DNA of 64,000 nucleotides from an uncultured Tenacibaculum sp. (GCA_947497895.1 CANMIL010000006.1:1-64000); one strand, 5' to 3'; positions 52,250 through 62,452 are shown, counted from the first letter of the stretch. A program made the numbers and translations. Notes: generated by a model not told the origin, from the letters alone.

Positions 52250-55200
52250 ATGGAAAACCAACATACCGAACAACAACTAGATGGTGGAACATATGAAATC
52301 ATTCAAAGTAGATTGCAAAAACAAAAGCAACATCTGCAAGAACGACTTCATAACTTAAACGATGCCAGAAAACATGTATTTGGCACCATAGAAACCAAAC
52401 TAATTGCAAACAACAGAATCAATACAGAAAACAACTGTATTGCCAGAGATATTATTTCATTAGGGAATATATCAATTTTCGGTTATAACGTTCATTTTGG
52501 TTTAAGAACAGATATCAAACTATCAGATGTTTTTAGCATCTATGAGTTTAAAGATCAGCAATTCCATATACAATCATTGGAGTTATTAAATGATCCTCTT
52601 TTCATTGATGACTTTACCAATTTATATAAGTATTACCGAAACACTATTTTCTCAAAATTCGCTGTTATTGGAAACTATTTGTATATGATTTTCCAATTAA
52701 GTGATAACAAAAGTGATATCAAAGCTTTTAAATGGTTAATCAATGATAATTCACTACGATATATTGATAACCGAAGTGAGCACGAATATAAATTCCCAAC
52801 CCAGCATGAATTTAAGTGGCAAGAAGTAACTCGTGACATGCATCGTTACGGTACTCATTCGCACATTTCAATTCTAGATAAAATATTTGTTGAAACTATT
52901 GGAGGCGATTTAACAATCAAAGTTGAGGACAATACAGATGACGGAAAAGGAGTACTTTCGGAGCCTGTTGAACATATCGACCAAACCTTAGATGATGGTC
53001 AGTTTCGCTTTGGCGATTTAGGAAATTTAATCACCCTTGAAATTAAACCATTTCAAGAAAAGCCAAGATACTTTGTATACAATCATAAACTTCAGGAAGT
53101 TCAGAAGATAGATAGTATTAAAGATACTGCTGTTCAGCTTCCGGATGATCAAGGTATTATTTTCCCAAATGGATACTACCTTCAAACTGGAGAGTACAAG
53201 ATATTTGAGAGTGATGTTAAAGAGGTTAAATTCCAAGAAAAGATTGTATCTCCAAATGGTGAAGACTTTTTATATGTTTTTTATGCAACCATTAGAGGCT
53301 TATATATCCTCATGTCATATAATATCATTGAACAAAGTGTTAAAACACCAATAATCTGTAATGGTTTTACCATTTTAGAAAATGGAGAACTTTGTTATTT
53401 TAAAACAGAAAATGAGCAAACTAAGCATCATGTTGTTCAAATATGGCAAACTCCATATTTAAAAGGCGATTATATGCCTTCTCAACATGAAGATAGCTTA
53501 CTATATAAAATTGGTAATAAAGACATTGTACGTGCCATGGCCGAGTGTCATGAATTAATTACCCTATTAAACAAAGAAGATAACTATACTGGTCTTTATT
53601 CCGATATTGCCAAAACTTCTAAGGACATTAACGACACCTATTATTGGTTACATGAAAAAGAAACTTTTGAGCTAAACAAACCAGTTTCCGAAATCAATGA
53701 GGCCGCCAATGCTGCCATCGAAGAATTCGAGAAGGTTGTCCAGTTAAAAAAGCAAGCGGAAAAAGAAACCAATGAGATCAACAAAAAATCTGATGAGCTG
53801 TTTGGTAAAATTAAAAGTACTTCGTTTAAATCTATCGACGATTTCGTTGTACTCTTAAGTCAATTGCGCTCATTACGTGGTGAAGTAATTAGTCTTCATG
53901 ACATTCGCTATATCAACATAAATCTATTAAAGGAATTAGAAGAACAAGTTGCAGAACAAAACAATTTAATCTCGAAACGATGTGTTCAATTTCTTCTTGA
54001 TGATAAAGCGCTTCAACCTTATCATATACGTGTTACTGAAAAGCAAGAAACTTTACCAACTATTAAAAAAGTGGTAGAAGCAAAAGCCTTAGAAAAAGAG
54101 GTAAATCAAATTACAACAGATTTAGAAATGCTTATCGATATTGTATCGAACCTAGAAATCGAAGACACTTCTCAATCTACAAAAATCATCGACAACATCT
54201 CTTTGATATTTGCCACGCTTAATCAGTTAAAATCAGGTATAAAAAATAGCATTAAAAGCTTAGGAAGTAAAGAAGCGAAAGCTGATTTTAATGCCCAACT
54301 AAAATTAATTGATCAAAGTATTATCAATTATATTGATATTGCTAATACTCCTGAAAAATGCGATGAGTTCTTAACAAAAACCACAATTCAACTAGAAGAA
54401 TTAGAAGGTAAATTTGCCGATTATGATGAGTTCATTACTCAGATTATTGAAAAGCGTGAAGAAGTTCATACCGCGTTTGACAATCGTAAGAATAGTCTTA
54501 TTGAAAAGAGAAATAAAAAAACGGTTGCTCTACAAACAGCCGCTGAACGTATTTTAAAAGGAATTACGAAGAAAGCCTCTTCTTTTGATTCTATCGAAGA
54601 TATTAATGGTTATTTCGCTGCCGATCTTATGATCAACAAGGTTCGTGATATTGTAAAGCAATTAAAAGAGCTTGATGATATTGGTAAAGCCGAAACTGTT
54701 GAAACTAAATTAAAAGTTGCTAAAGAAGATACCTTACGTAAGCTTAAAGATAAAAAAGAATTATACGAAGATGGTGAAAACATCATTAAATTAGGTAGCC
54801 ATAAATTTGGAGTAAATAGACAGATTTTAGATTTAACTATTGTCTATAAAAACGAACAATTGTGCTATCACTTGACTGGAACAGATTTTTACGAAGAAAT
54901 CACAAATGACATATTACTCGCTTCAAAAAAATACTGGAATCAAGAATTAGTATCAGAAAATGATACCATCTACAGATCGGCATACTTAGCGTACAAACTG
55001 TTTAAGAGTTTTAGCGAAGAAAAACTTATCAATCTTACTGAAGAAGAGGTTTTACAACTTGTTCAAAAGGAAAGCAGCAATTTGTATGCTGAAGGTTATG
55101 TAAAAGGAGTTCACGATGTGGATGCATCAAAGATTTTGCATACACTGGTACACAAACACCATGAACTTGGACTACTCACTTTTACGCCAGAAGTTAGAGC

Positions 55201-57106
55201 TTTTGCTCGTTATTTCTGGAAACATCTTTCTGAAGCTGATCAAAATTCATACAATACCAATATCAAAGCTTCAGGAGAAGTATTAAAAGTATTTCCGAAA
55301 AGTGTAACACATAATTATATCATTGATGATTTAACAGGCTCTTTAAATTCATTTGCTGAAAAATCTCAATTATTCGCTACTGAATATTCTGAAAGAATCG
55401 CTTTGTATTTGTTTAAGGAACTTCAAAGTGATAATATTTTTCACACGAGTAATATTGCTTTGAATCTTAAGGAAAACTTCCTTAAGACATTAGACAAGCA
55501 AAACGCATTACATAAGTTTAAAACGGGAATTCAAAAGCAAGAAAGCCATATTGAACGTATTCAATTAGCAATACAATGGGTAAGTTCTTTTGTTTTAGAA
55601 ACAGAGATAGATGCGGATGAATATATCCATGAAACTGTGGCGTTATTATTGTTTGAAGACCTCTCAGCAGCAGACACGATTAATGTACATCCGGTTACAA
55701 TTATTGAAGATTTAAAAGGAAATCACGCTACTATTAATGAAGGAAAATGGGAGTTCAATTATCATCAATTTATAAAAGACCTTGAACACTTTACTCAAGT
55801 AGAAGTTCCTAATTTTATTCAATACAAAGAAGCGAAACACCAAGTAACAGAAGACTTGAAAGAAGAGCTGAAATTGGAAGAGTTTAAACCAAGAGTACTT
55901 TCTTCTTTTGTAAGAAATAAATTGATTGATCAAGTATACTTCCCTTTAATTGGAGACAACTTGTCAAAACAACTTGGTACCGTTGGAGACAACAAACGTA
56001 CTGATAGGATGGGAATGCTTTTACTAATTTCTCCTCCAGGTTATGGTAAAACTACCTTAATGGAATATATTTCTAATAGATTAGGGTTGGTATTTATGAA
56101 AATCAATGGACCTGCGATTGGACATGAAGTTACTTCAGTTGATCCAATGGCCGCTAATAACTCCGCTTCAAGAGAAGAACTAAAAAAATTGAATTTAGCT
56201 TTTGAAATGGGTGATAACGTGATGTTATACCTTGATGATATTCAACACTGTAACCCTGAGTTTTTACAAAAGTTTATTTCACTTTCCGATGGAACCAGAA
56301 AAATAGAGGGTGTCTATAATAACAAACCAAAAACCTACGATTTACGTGGAAAGAAATTCTGTGTGATCATGGCTGGAAATCCATATACCGAAAGTGGTGA
56401 TAAATTCCAAATTCCAGACATGTTAGCCAACAGAGCCGACATTTATAATCTGGGAGATATTATTGGAGATACAGCACATCTATTCAAACTAAGTTTAATA
56501 GAAAACTCTTTAACTTCTAATCCTGTATTGCATCAATTAAGTAGTAAATATTTTGAAGATGTGTATACTTTAATTGATAAGGTTGAAAACAATACCAAAG
56601 ACGTTAATTTAAAAGGAAATCATACCAAGCAAGAAGTACAAGATTATACAGCTGTTCTTGAAAAAGTAATTACGATTCGTGACACCATTTTAAAAGTGAA
56701 TCAGGCATATATTCAATCCGCAGCAATGGAGGATGATTACAGAACAGAACCTTCTTTTAAACTCCAAGGTTCTTATCGTGACATGAATAAGCTCGTTGCG
56801 AAAATTGTTCCTATTATGAATCAAGAAGAATTGCAACGATTATTATTATCGCATTACGAAAGTGAATCTCAAACGTTAACTTCTTCTGCTGAAGCAAACC
56901 TTTTGAAATATAAAGAATTGATTGATAATTTATCTAATGAAGAAATGGAGCGTTGGTCGAATATCAAAGATATTTTCACCAAAAACAATAAGCTTAAAGG
57001 CTTAGGTAATAATAATGAAATGGCACAGATATTAAGTCAAATGATGGCTTTTACTGAAAATTTAGAAGGTATTAAATCGGTTTTGAAAAAAGGACTCGAA
57101 AAATAA
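52250..57106 (+). CDS. Giant AAA+ ATPase (so-called DNA repair ATPase family)
   Basis: The 1618-residue protein has no signal peptide or membrane segment. Residues 1-60 form a helical start with ESK/Q-rich coils, 60-480 a beta-rich region that could be a propeller-like domain, 490-900 alternating coiled coils, 920-1230 a helical part, and the C-terminal AAA+ core follows: Walker A SPPGYGKTTLMEY (K1267), Walker B MLYLDDIQH (D1329-D1330) and FCVIMAGNPYTES as sensor 1. The core resembles MoxR/midasin-type AAA+ proteins. Databases call such proteins DNA repair ATPases, but nothing here shows a DNA role; the neighbourhood suggests action on PspA/flotillin or other membrane complexes. Confidence 0.75.
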   Translation: MENQHTEQQLDGGTYEIIQSRLQKQKQHLQERLHNLNDARKHVFGTIETKLIANNRINTENNCIARDIISLGNISIFGYNVHFGLRTDIKLSDVFSIYEFKDQQFHIQSLELLNDPLFIDDFTNLYKYYRNTIFSKFAVIGNYLYMIFQLSDNKSDIKAFKWLINDNSLRYIDNRSEHEYKFPTQHEFKWQEVTRDMHRYGTHSHISILDKIFVETIGGDLTIKVEDNTDDGKGVLSEPVEHIDQTLDDGQFRFGDLGNLITLEIKPFQEKPRYFVYNHKLQEVQKIDSIKDTAVQLPDDQGIIFPNGYYLQTGEYKIFESDVKEVKFQEKIVSPNGEDFLYVFYATIRGLYILMSYNIIEQSVKTPIICNGFTILENGELCYFKTENEQTKHHVVQIWQTPYLKGDYMPSQHEDSLLYKIGNKDIVRAMAECHELITLLNKEDNYTGLYSDIAKTSKDINDTYYWLHEKETFELNKPVSEINEAANAAIEEFEKVVQLKKQAEKETNEINKKSDELFGKIKSTSFKSIDDFVVLLSQLRSLRGEVISLHDIRYININLLKELEEQVAEQNNLISKRCVQFLLDDKALQPYHIRVTEKQETLPTIKKVVEAKALEKEVNQITTDLEMLIDIVSNLEIEDTSQSTKIIDNISLIFATLNQLKSGIKNSIKSLGSKEAKADFNAQLKLIDQSIINYIDIANTPEKCDEFLTKTTIQLEELEGKFADYDEFITQIIEKREEVHTAFDNRKNSLIEKRNKKTVALQTAAERILKGITKKASSFDSIEDINGYFAADLMINKVRDIVKQLKELDDIGKAETVETKLKVAKEDTLRKLKDKKELYEDGENIIKLGSHKFGVNRQILDLTIVYKNEQLCYHLTGTDFYEEITNDILLASKKYWNQELVSENDTIYRSAYLAYKLFKSFSEEKLINLTEEEVLQLVQKESSNLYAEGYVKGVHDVDASKILHTLVHKHHELGLLTFTPEVRAFARYFWKHLSEADQNSYNTNIKASGEVLKVFPKSVTHNYIIDDLTGSLNSFAEKSQLFATEYSERIALYLFKELQSDNIFHTSNIALNLKENFLKTLDKQNALHKFKTGIQKQESHIERIQLAIQWVSSFVLETEIDADEYIHETVALLLFEDLSAADTINVHPVTIIEDLKGNHATINEGKWEFNYHQFIKDLEHFTQVEVPNFIQYKEAKHQVTEDLKEELKLEEFKPRVLSSFVRNKLIDQVYFPLIGDNLSKQLGTVGDNKRTDRMGMLLLISPPGYGKTTLMEYISNRLGLVFMKINGPAIGHEVTSVDPMAANNSASREELKKLNLAFEMGDNVMLYLDDIQHCNPEFLQKFISLSDGTRKIEGVYNNKPKTYDLRGKKFCVIMAGNPYTESGDKFQIPDMLANRADIYNLGDIIGDTAHLFKLSLIENSLTSNPVLHQLSSKYFEDVYTLIDKVENNTKDVNLKGNHTKQEVQDYTAVLEKVITIRDTILKVNQAYIQSAAMEDDYRTEPSFKLQGSYRDMNKLVAKIVPIMNQEELQRLLLSHYESESQTLTSSAEANLLKYKELIDNLSNEEMERWSNIKDIFTKNNKLKGLGNNNEMAQILSQMMAFTENLEGIKSVLKKGLEK

Positions 57107-57152
57107 TATCGTCATTATAAAAAAACACATATAACAACTAACACAATAAAGA

Positions 57153-57707
57153 ATGGGATTTTTTGACCTATTTAAAAGCAACAAGGATAAAGAAGAAACA
57201 CATTACGACCCAACCAATATCAAAGTAACAGATTTAGAGAAAGGATATTTGTTAGATTATGATCTGAGAACTTGGACCGTAAAGAAAATGTGTGAATACG
57301 ATTGGGGAGATAATTACTTTACTCGTGAATTTGTTCTTGAATCGCAAGGAGAAAAACTATTTTTGCATATTGAAGAAGAAGAAGACCTCATCATTACAAT
57401 GTCAAAAGAGTTAAAATACCGTAAGTTAGCACCTGAAGTTATTACTCATATTGAAAACAACGGAAAACCTCCTAAGGAGATTACGCACGAAAATGTAACC
57501 TATTATTTATCGGAAGAATCTCCAGGTTACTATAGAAATGTTGACACTTCTGACTGGGAAGAACTCATTTCCTTTGATTACTTGGATGAAGATGAGGAAA
57601 AATGTTTAACAATAGAACAATGGGATGATAATGATTTTGAAGCAAGCGTTGGAAAAAAAATAAAAGCTTTCGAAATCAGTAACATTCTTCCATCATACAA
57701 TCAATAA
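57153..57707 (+). CDS. DUF4178-like protein
   Basis: The 184-residue soluble protein has IKVTDLEKGYLLDYDLRTWT and REFVLESQGEKLFLHIEEEE, a pattern I associate with DUF4178, known to occur in PspA/polyamine gene neighbourhoods; in E. coli the related position is held by YjfK (DUF2491). It is strongly acidic, has no membrane segment, and starts 46 bp after the ATPase gene. It may be an adaptor of the ATPase. The family call is from motif memory only. Confidence 0.6.
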   Translation: MGFFDLFKSNKDKEETHYDPTNIKVTDLEKGYLLDYDLRTWTVKKMCEYDWGDNYFTREFVLESQGEKLFLHIEEEEDLIITMSKELKYRKLAPEVITHIENNGKPPKEITHENVTYYLSEESPGYYRNVDTSDWEELISFDYLDEDEEKCLTIEQWDDNDFEASVGKKIKAFEISNILPSYNQ

Positions 57708-57714
57708 AATAACT

Positions 57715-58545
57715 ATGCGTTTTTTTAAATACCTATTACTACTCGTTACAGTTGTTACTATAAGTTCATGCAGCTCTGAACGAAAACCAAAATTTGTAAA
57801 ATCACCATTAGACAATATCATTACGAAGTATATTGATAAGGATAATTATAGTGTTATTTTATCTGATATGGATTACAAAGAGGATACGGATAAGTACTTT
57901 CACAAATACCGTATTCTAATTGAGGAAAAGCAACCTAAATTAACCACAGAGCAATTAAATGATAGTCTTACTCGTCCTACTGATGTGACTATTATTAATA
58001 CCGATTGGAAAGAAGTTTCTCCTATCATATTTGAAGAATATCAAAATGATTTAGGAATGACAGTTCTTAGTAAGAAAAATGGAAAATTAGATAAAAACTC
58101 CTCTCCTGCCGGAGTAAATAACTACGTTGGTAATCCTCGATACGGCGAATGGAGAACAGATAGCAGTGGAAGTTCTTTTTGGGCATTTTACGGTCGTTAT
58201 CGTCTTTTCTCTGATTTATTCTTTGCTCCTTCTTATGGATATGGTTACGGATATGGCTATCCAAGAAGTCATTGGAATGATTATAATCGTAATTACAGAA
58301 ACAAAAAATCGTACTACGGTAAATCCAATGAATACGGAACTAAATCAAAACACAATAGAAATACTTCTTGGGCTAGCAAACCACAATCTTTTAAAAGTAA
58401 AGTGCAATCGAAAGTTTCTAAAAGTTCTTCCGAATTAAAATCAAGAGGATACACCTCAAGAAAGAGCTATAGCAAAACTAGCAGAAGCCAATCGAGATAC
58501 AAAAGTTCTTCATTTCGTTCACGAAGCGGTGGTTTCGGTAAATAA
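57715..58545 (+). CDS. Lipoprotein with Ser/Arg/Tyr-rich C-terminus ending in SGGFGK
   Basis: The 276-residue protein has a lipoprotein signal (hydrophobic run to ISSC, C19). The middle (25-140) is charged; then a Tyr/Gly segment (SYGYGYGYGYP near 180), and a basic, Ser-rich, low-complexity end with RSRSGGFGK. The RGGFG-like ending recalls YjfM/YgiB (DUF1190) lipoproteins of E. coli, which hold the same place in the yjf operon, although the sequences are otherwise not alike. It starts 7 bp after the DUF4178-like gene. Function unknown, envelope. Confidence 0.6.
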   Translation: MRFFKYLLLLVTVVTISSCSSERKPKFVKSPLDNIITKYIDKDNYSVILSDMDYKEDTDKYFHKYRILIEEKQPKLTTEQLNDSLTRPTDVTIINTDWKEVSPIIFEEYQNDLGMTVLSKKNGKLDKNSSPAGVNNYVGNPRYGEWRTDSSGSSFWAFYGRYRLFSDLFFAPSYGYGYGYGYPRSHWNDYNRNYRNKKSYYGKSNEYGTKSKHNRNTSWASKPQSFKSKVQSKVSKSSSELKSRGYTSRKSYSKTSRSQSRYKSSSFRSRSGGFGK

Positions 58546-58567
58546 CAACTAACTAAACAAAAAACAA

Positions 58568-59446
58568 ATGGAAAATTTGAATGAATATATTGATCTTACC
58601 AGTTTCGGTCATTCTTTAGGTTATATACTAGTTGCATTAACTATTTTTTATATTGGAAAACTCGCTTTTAAATTGTCAAATGCCAAAACAGATATTACGG
58701 CAGAGCTGGTTCATAAAGACAACTTCGCTTTTATACTTTCTTATGTTGGGTATTTTGTAGCATTAGTTATTGTGGTTGGCGGCGCAATTTTAGGTGAGAG
58801 CTTAGGCTTTTATACTGATCTTGCTCACATAGGTCTTTACGGTGTTCTAGGAATTGTATTGTTACAAATTTCTATTCGAATAAGTAACCGACTTATTTTA
58901 CCCAACTTTGATATTAAAAAAGAAATTCTTTTAGATAAAAACAATGGAACTGGTGTTATTGAAGCAAGTATCTATATTTCCAACGCTTTGTTACTTCATG
59001 GCGCTCTTATCGGTGAATCAACAAGTTTACAAGAAGGAATTATCACTTTTATCTCTTACTGGTTTATCGGGAATATTATGCTAATTGCTGCTTCAAAAAT
59101 TTATACCCTATGGATTCGTTTTGATGTTCACAAAGAAATTGAAGCTGATAATGTAGCTGTTGGTGTTAGTTTTAGTGGAGCTATTTTAGCCATTGGGATT
59201 GTTATTATGAATGCTTTAATCGATCCTTTTGTTGACTGGACTACCACGATAGTTGATGTGCTTTTACAAACCATTTTAGGAATCATTTTACTACCTATTA
59301 TGCGATTTGTTACTGACAAGGTGTTGATTCCTGAACGTAACTTAACCGATGAAATTATCAATCAAGAAAAGCCAAATATTGGAGCTGGGTTAATTGAGGC
59401 ATTTGCCTATGTTGGTTCCGCCATTTTAATTACATGGAGCATTTAA
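58568..59446 (+). CDS. DUF350 membrane protein (YjfL-like, duplicated)
   Basis: The 292 residues hold eight or so membrane segments in two DUF350-type halves: LGYILVALTIFYIGKLAFKL ... NFAFILSYVGYFVALVIVVGG, and the second half with NVAVGVSFSGAILAIGIVIM. In E. coli YjfL is a single DUF350 unit in the yjfIJKLMC operon. DUF350 has no known biochemical role. It overlaps the next gene by 13 bp, so it is translationally coupled to the spermidine synthase. Confidence 0.78.
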   Translation: MENLNEYIDLTSFGHSLGYILVALTIFYIGKLAFKLSNAKTDITAELVHKDNFAFILSYVGYFVALVIVVGGAILGESLGFYTDLAHIGLYGVLGIVLLQISIRISNRLILPNFDIKKEILLDKNNGTGVIEASIYISNALLLHGALIGESTSLQEGIITFISYWFIGNIMLIAASKIYTLWIRFDVHKEIEADNVAVGVSFSGAILAIGIVIMNALIDPFVDWTTTIVDVLLQTILGIILLPIMRFVTDKVLIPERNLTDEIINQEKPNIGAGLIEAFAYVGSAILITWSI

Positions 59447-60996
59447 AAAACAACTCTTTTATTCTTAAACTAGCGATATTCGCTACTGGTTTTGCTGGAA
59501 TTGTAGCCGAGTACGTTTTATCTACACTTGCTACTTATTTCATAGGTAATTCTGTGTTTCAATGGACAATGATTGTTTCATTGATGCTTTTCTGTATGGG
59601 ATTAGGAAGTCGCCTTAGCAAACTTTTTAAAACCAATCTGATTCGAAATTTTCTACTTTTAGAGCTCTCATTATCTCTTATTGTAGCATTTTCTTCGGTA
59701 CTTGTATATACCTTAGCGGCTGTTTCTTCTTATTACGACATTGTCATTTACTTTTTGAGTATGCTCGTTGGTTTATTGATTGGGTTAGAAATTCCATTAG
59801 TAGTTCGAATCAACGAGGAGTATGAAGATTTGAAAACAAACATCTCTTCGATTCTTGAAAAAGACTATTACGGAAGTTTACTAGGAGGTGTATTTTTTGC
59901 TTTTATAGGTCTTCCTATTCTAGGACTCACCTATACTCCATTTATTCTCGGGCTTATTAACTTTTTTGTTGCCTGCATGGTATTTTACCGATTCAAAGGT
60001 AAAATGATTAAAACTCAATTAAAAACCATGCTAACGATGATGACTTTTGTATTCATAACATTAGCAGCAGGAATGAGTTTTACTGATTCAATCATTACTT
60101 GGGGTGAGCAAAAAAAATACAAAGACAAGGTTATCTATGCTAATCAGAGTAAATACCAAAAAATTGTACTCACAGAATGGAAAAATGAGCATTGGCTTTA
60201 TTTAAATGGAAATTTACAATTTTGCTCGATCGATGAAGAAATGTACCATGAGCCTTTAGTTCATCCTATTATGCAAACACATCCGCATCCTCAAAAAGTT
60301 TTGATACTCGGAGGTGGAGATGGTTGTGCTGTGAGAGAAATACTGAAATATCCTTCAGTTGATAAAATTGATATGGTTGATTTAGATCCTAATATGACAG
60401 ATCTAGGTAAAAATCATTCAGTTCTAATCAATATCAATGAAGGTTCAATGAGTAGTGATAAGTTGACTATCTATAACAAAGATGCATATGTTCATTTAGA
60501 ACAAGACAATGAATCTTTTTATGATGTCATTATCATCGATTTACCCGATCCAAGAAGTGTGGAGTTAGGAAGATTGTATTCTCATGAGTTTTACTCATTA
60601 TGCTACCGAAAATTAAGACCAAATGGACTTATTATTACACAGTCTGGAAGTCCGTATTATGCCACCAAGGCTTTCCAATGTATTAACTTAACATTGCAAT
60701 CGGCAGGCTTCACCACCGTTCCTATGCACAATCAAGTTTTATCTATGGGAGAATGGGGATGGATTATTGGAACGAAAGACAAAACCTTATCTCAAGAAAA
60801 GTTTAAAGAAAAATTACGCAGTTTAAATTTTTCTTCAATAAAAACAAAATGGATACATAAAGAAGCCATGCTTCTATTGACATCATTTGGTAAGAAAGAT
60901 TTTTTCAATGCCAATGTAAATGAAGTAGAAATTAATAAAATTCAAAACCCTGTATTGTATCAATATTATCTTGATGGAAACTGGGATTTGTACTAA
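59434..60996 (+). CDS. Membrane-anchored spermidine synthase-like protein
   Basis: Residues 1-220 form seven or so membrane segments (IFATGFAGIVAEYVLSTLAT first), and 230-520 the aminopropyltransferase domain: VLILGGGDGCAVREIL near 288-303, VDLDPNMTDLG for decarboxylated-SAM binding, and IIIDLPDPRSVELGRLYSHEF, which holds the catalytic Asp. The membrane-fused form is a known variant of spermidine synthase, often found with AdoMet decarboxylase and DUF350. Product (spermidine or another aminopropyl compound) is not known here. It follows DUF350 with an overlap and precedes the decarboxylase gene by 9 bp. Confidence 0.85.
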   Translation: MEHLKNNSFILKLAIFATGFAGIVAEYVLSTLATYFIGNSVFQWTMIVSLMLFCMGLGSRLSKLFKTNLIRNFLLLELSLSLIVAFSSVLVYTLAAVSSYYDIVIYFLSMLVGLLIGLEIPLVVRINEEYEDLKTNISSILEKDYYGSLLGGVFFAFIGLPILGLTYTPFILGLINFFVACMVFYRFKGKMIKTQLKTMLTMMTFVFITLAAGMSFTDSIITWGEQKKYKDKVIYANQSKYQKIVLTEWKNEHWLYLNGNLQFCSIDEEMYHEPLVHPIMQTHPHPQKVLILGGGDGCAVREILKYPSVDKIDMVDLDPNMTDLGKNHSVLININEGSMSSDKLTIYNKDAYVHLEQDNESFYDVIIIDLPDPRSVELGRLYSHEFYSLCYRKLRPNGLIITQSGSPYYATKAFQCINLTLQSAGFTTVPMHNQVLSMGEWGWIIGTKDKTLSQEKFKEKLRSLNFSSIKTKWIHKEAMLLLTSFGKKDFFNANVNEVEINKIQNPVLYQYYLDGNWDLY

Positions 60997-61005
60997 AAAA
61001 AGCGA

Positions 61006-61335
61006 ATGAATACTGAATATAAAAAAATAGAAGCTAAAATATTTAATCTTCAGGAATGGATTACTGAAACTAAACCTGAGTATTTAAAAGAAAATTTTGA
61101 AGCTTTATTGATTCAATGTAATTTCACTATACTCAACTTCAGTGAGCATTACTTCGATCAACAAGGCTATACCTGTTTTTGGTTGTTAGGAGAAAGTCAC
61201 TTGGCTATTCACACCTTCCCTGAAAGCAATAAGACTTATGTGGAGTTAAGTAGTTGCAATGAAGAAAAACTAAATCAATTCCAAACATTAATGGCAAATG
61301 AAACCCTCATTGAGGGACTTTGTAAACCAGACTAA
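61006..61335 (+). CDS. speH: S-adenosylmethionine decarboxylase proenzyme
   Basis: The 109-residue class 1b proenzyme has S64 at the self-cleavage site in GESHLAIHTFPE, H69 and C84 (ELSSCNEE); these fit the numbering of the Thermotoga enzyme (S63, H68, C83) shifted by one. Cleavage gives a pyruvoyl cofactor, and the product decarboxylated AdoMet feeds the aminopropyltransferase encoded just upstream. It is shorter at the C-terminus than many homologues. About 106 bp with no visible gene follow. Confidence 0.88.
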   Translation: MNTEYKKIEAKIFNLQEWITETKPEYLKENFEALLIQCNFTILNFSEHYFDQQGYTCFWLLGESHLAIHTFPESNKTYVELSSCNEEKLNQFQTLMANETLIEGLCKPD

Positions 61336-61441
61336 TTGCCTGACTGAAAGGAAATGAATAAAACGAAGTATAGTCAATTTAGTGATTTCTTACAGACGTT
61401 TAAACATGAAAAAAACAAACACTTAACTTAAATTTGATCGT

Positions 61442-62449
61442 ATGAAAAGTAAGCATAAACTCATACTGTTTATTATAATTATAAGCATTTATAATTTATT
61501 GGTATATGGTTTATACTATTTTGAATCGAACTTCGAAAACACAAATATTCGAAACCTAGCAGATGCCTATTGGTATTCATTAGTTACCCTAACGACTGTT
61601 GGATATGGAGATTTTTATCCAATAACATTTTGGGGAAGATTAATAAGAATTTTGTTTGTTTTAGGGAGTCTTGGAATTTTAGGGTACCTAATTACGGAAT
61701 TAAGTGTAAAAATATCAGAATATTTAAAAAAGAGAGAAATGGGATTTTTTGGAACTAAAATGAAAAATCACTGTATAATTATTGGCTGGAATTCTTTTTC
61801 AAAACGTGTAGCAGAACAAATCGTTAAAGCAAATGAACCCTTAGCTATTGTTGTTAATCAAGAGTCTGATTTAAAAGACATCAGACAACTCTATTCAGAT
61901 GACCAATGCTTTGTTTTGCTTACAAATCTGAAAGACTATGAGTCTATTGAAAAAGTAAACATCACAGATTCAAGAAGAGTCTATATCAGCTTTGAAAGTG
62001 ACACAGACACTTTAGTCTATACCATCAGTTTAAAAAAGCGATTCGAAAACATTAATTGTGTTGTTGCCGTTGAAAATGTAGAACTTAAATCATCTTTCAA
62101 CTATTTGGGAGTACAATTTATAATTCCTAAAAAAGAAATTGTTTCTAAATTTATCGCTAGCTATATTTTTGAACCTAATGTAGCTTTGCTAACGGAAGAT
62201 TTGATTTCGACCTCAACAGAAAAAAGCAATTTAGACATTTGTGAAACTCAATTATCAGAAAGTAGTGAACATGTAAACACTAACTTTATTGATACATTTA
62301 TTAAACTTAAAAAAGATTTGGGTATCACTTTAATCGCTATCAGTAGAAACGGTGAACTCATAAAAAATCCAGAAAATAATTTCAAACTACTTAAAGACGA
62401 TATTTTAGTTTATATTGCGAATGGAGAAAACAAACAATATTTAAATTAG
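61442..62449 (+). CDS. Potassium channel with RCK/TrkA-type cytoplasmic domain
   Basis: The 335-residue protein has two membrane helices (9-25, 66-88) framing the pore with the selectivity filter TVGYGD (T52-D57), then a linker and an RCK domain (about 100-225) in which the usual GxGxxG reads IIIGWNSFSKRVAE, an altered nucleotide loop, and a C-terminal TrkA-C-like part (about 235-335). It should be a tetrameric ligand-gated K+ channel. It lies 106 bp after the decarboxylase, in a stress cluster, so it may regulate membrane potential or compensate polyamine charge. Confidence 0.87.
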   Translation: MKSKHKLILFIIIISIYNLLVYGLYYFESNFENTNIRNLADAYWYSLVTLTTVGYGDFYPITFWGRLIRILFVLGSLGILGYLITELSVKISEYLKKREMGFFGTKMKNHCIIIGWNSFSKRVAEQIVKANEPLAIVVNQESDLKDIRQLYSDDQCFVLLTNLKDYESIEKVNITDSRRVYISFESDTDTLVYTISLKKRFENINCVVAVENVELKSSFNYLGVQFIIPKKEIVSKFIASYIFEPNVALLTEDLISTSTEKSNLDICETQLSESSEHVNTNFIDTFIKLKKDLGITLIAISRNGELIKNPENNFKLLKDDILVYIANGENKQYLN

Positions 62450-62452
62450 GCT

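Noticed and set aside
61429..61436. TAAATTTG, a match to the promoter element, before the K+ channel gene
   Set aside because: It ends only 4 bp before the ATG, which would make a leaderless mRNA, and no TTG is at the right spacing; likely chance in AT-rich DNA.
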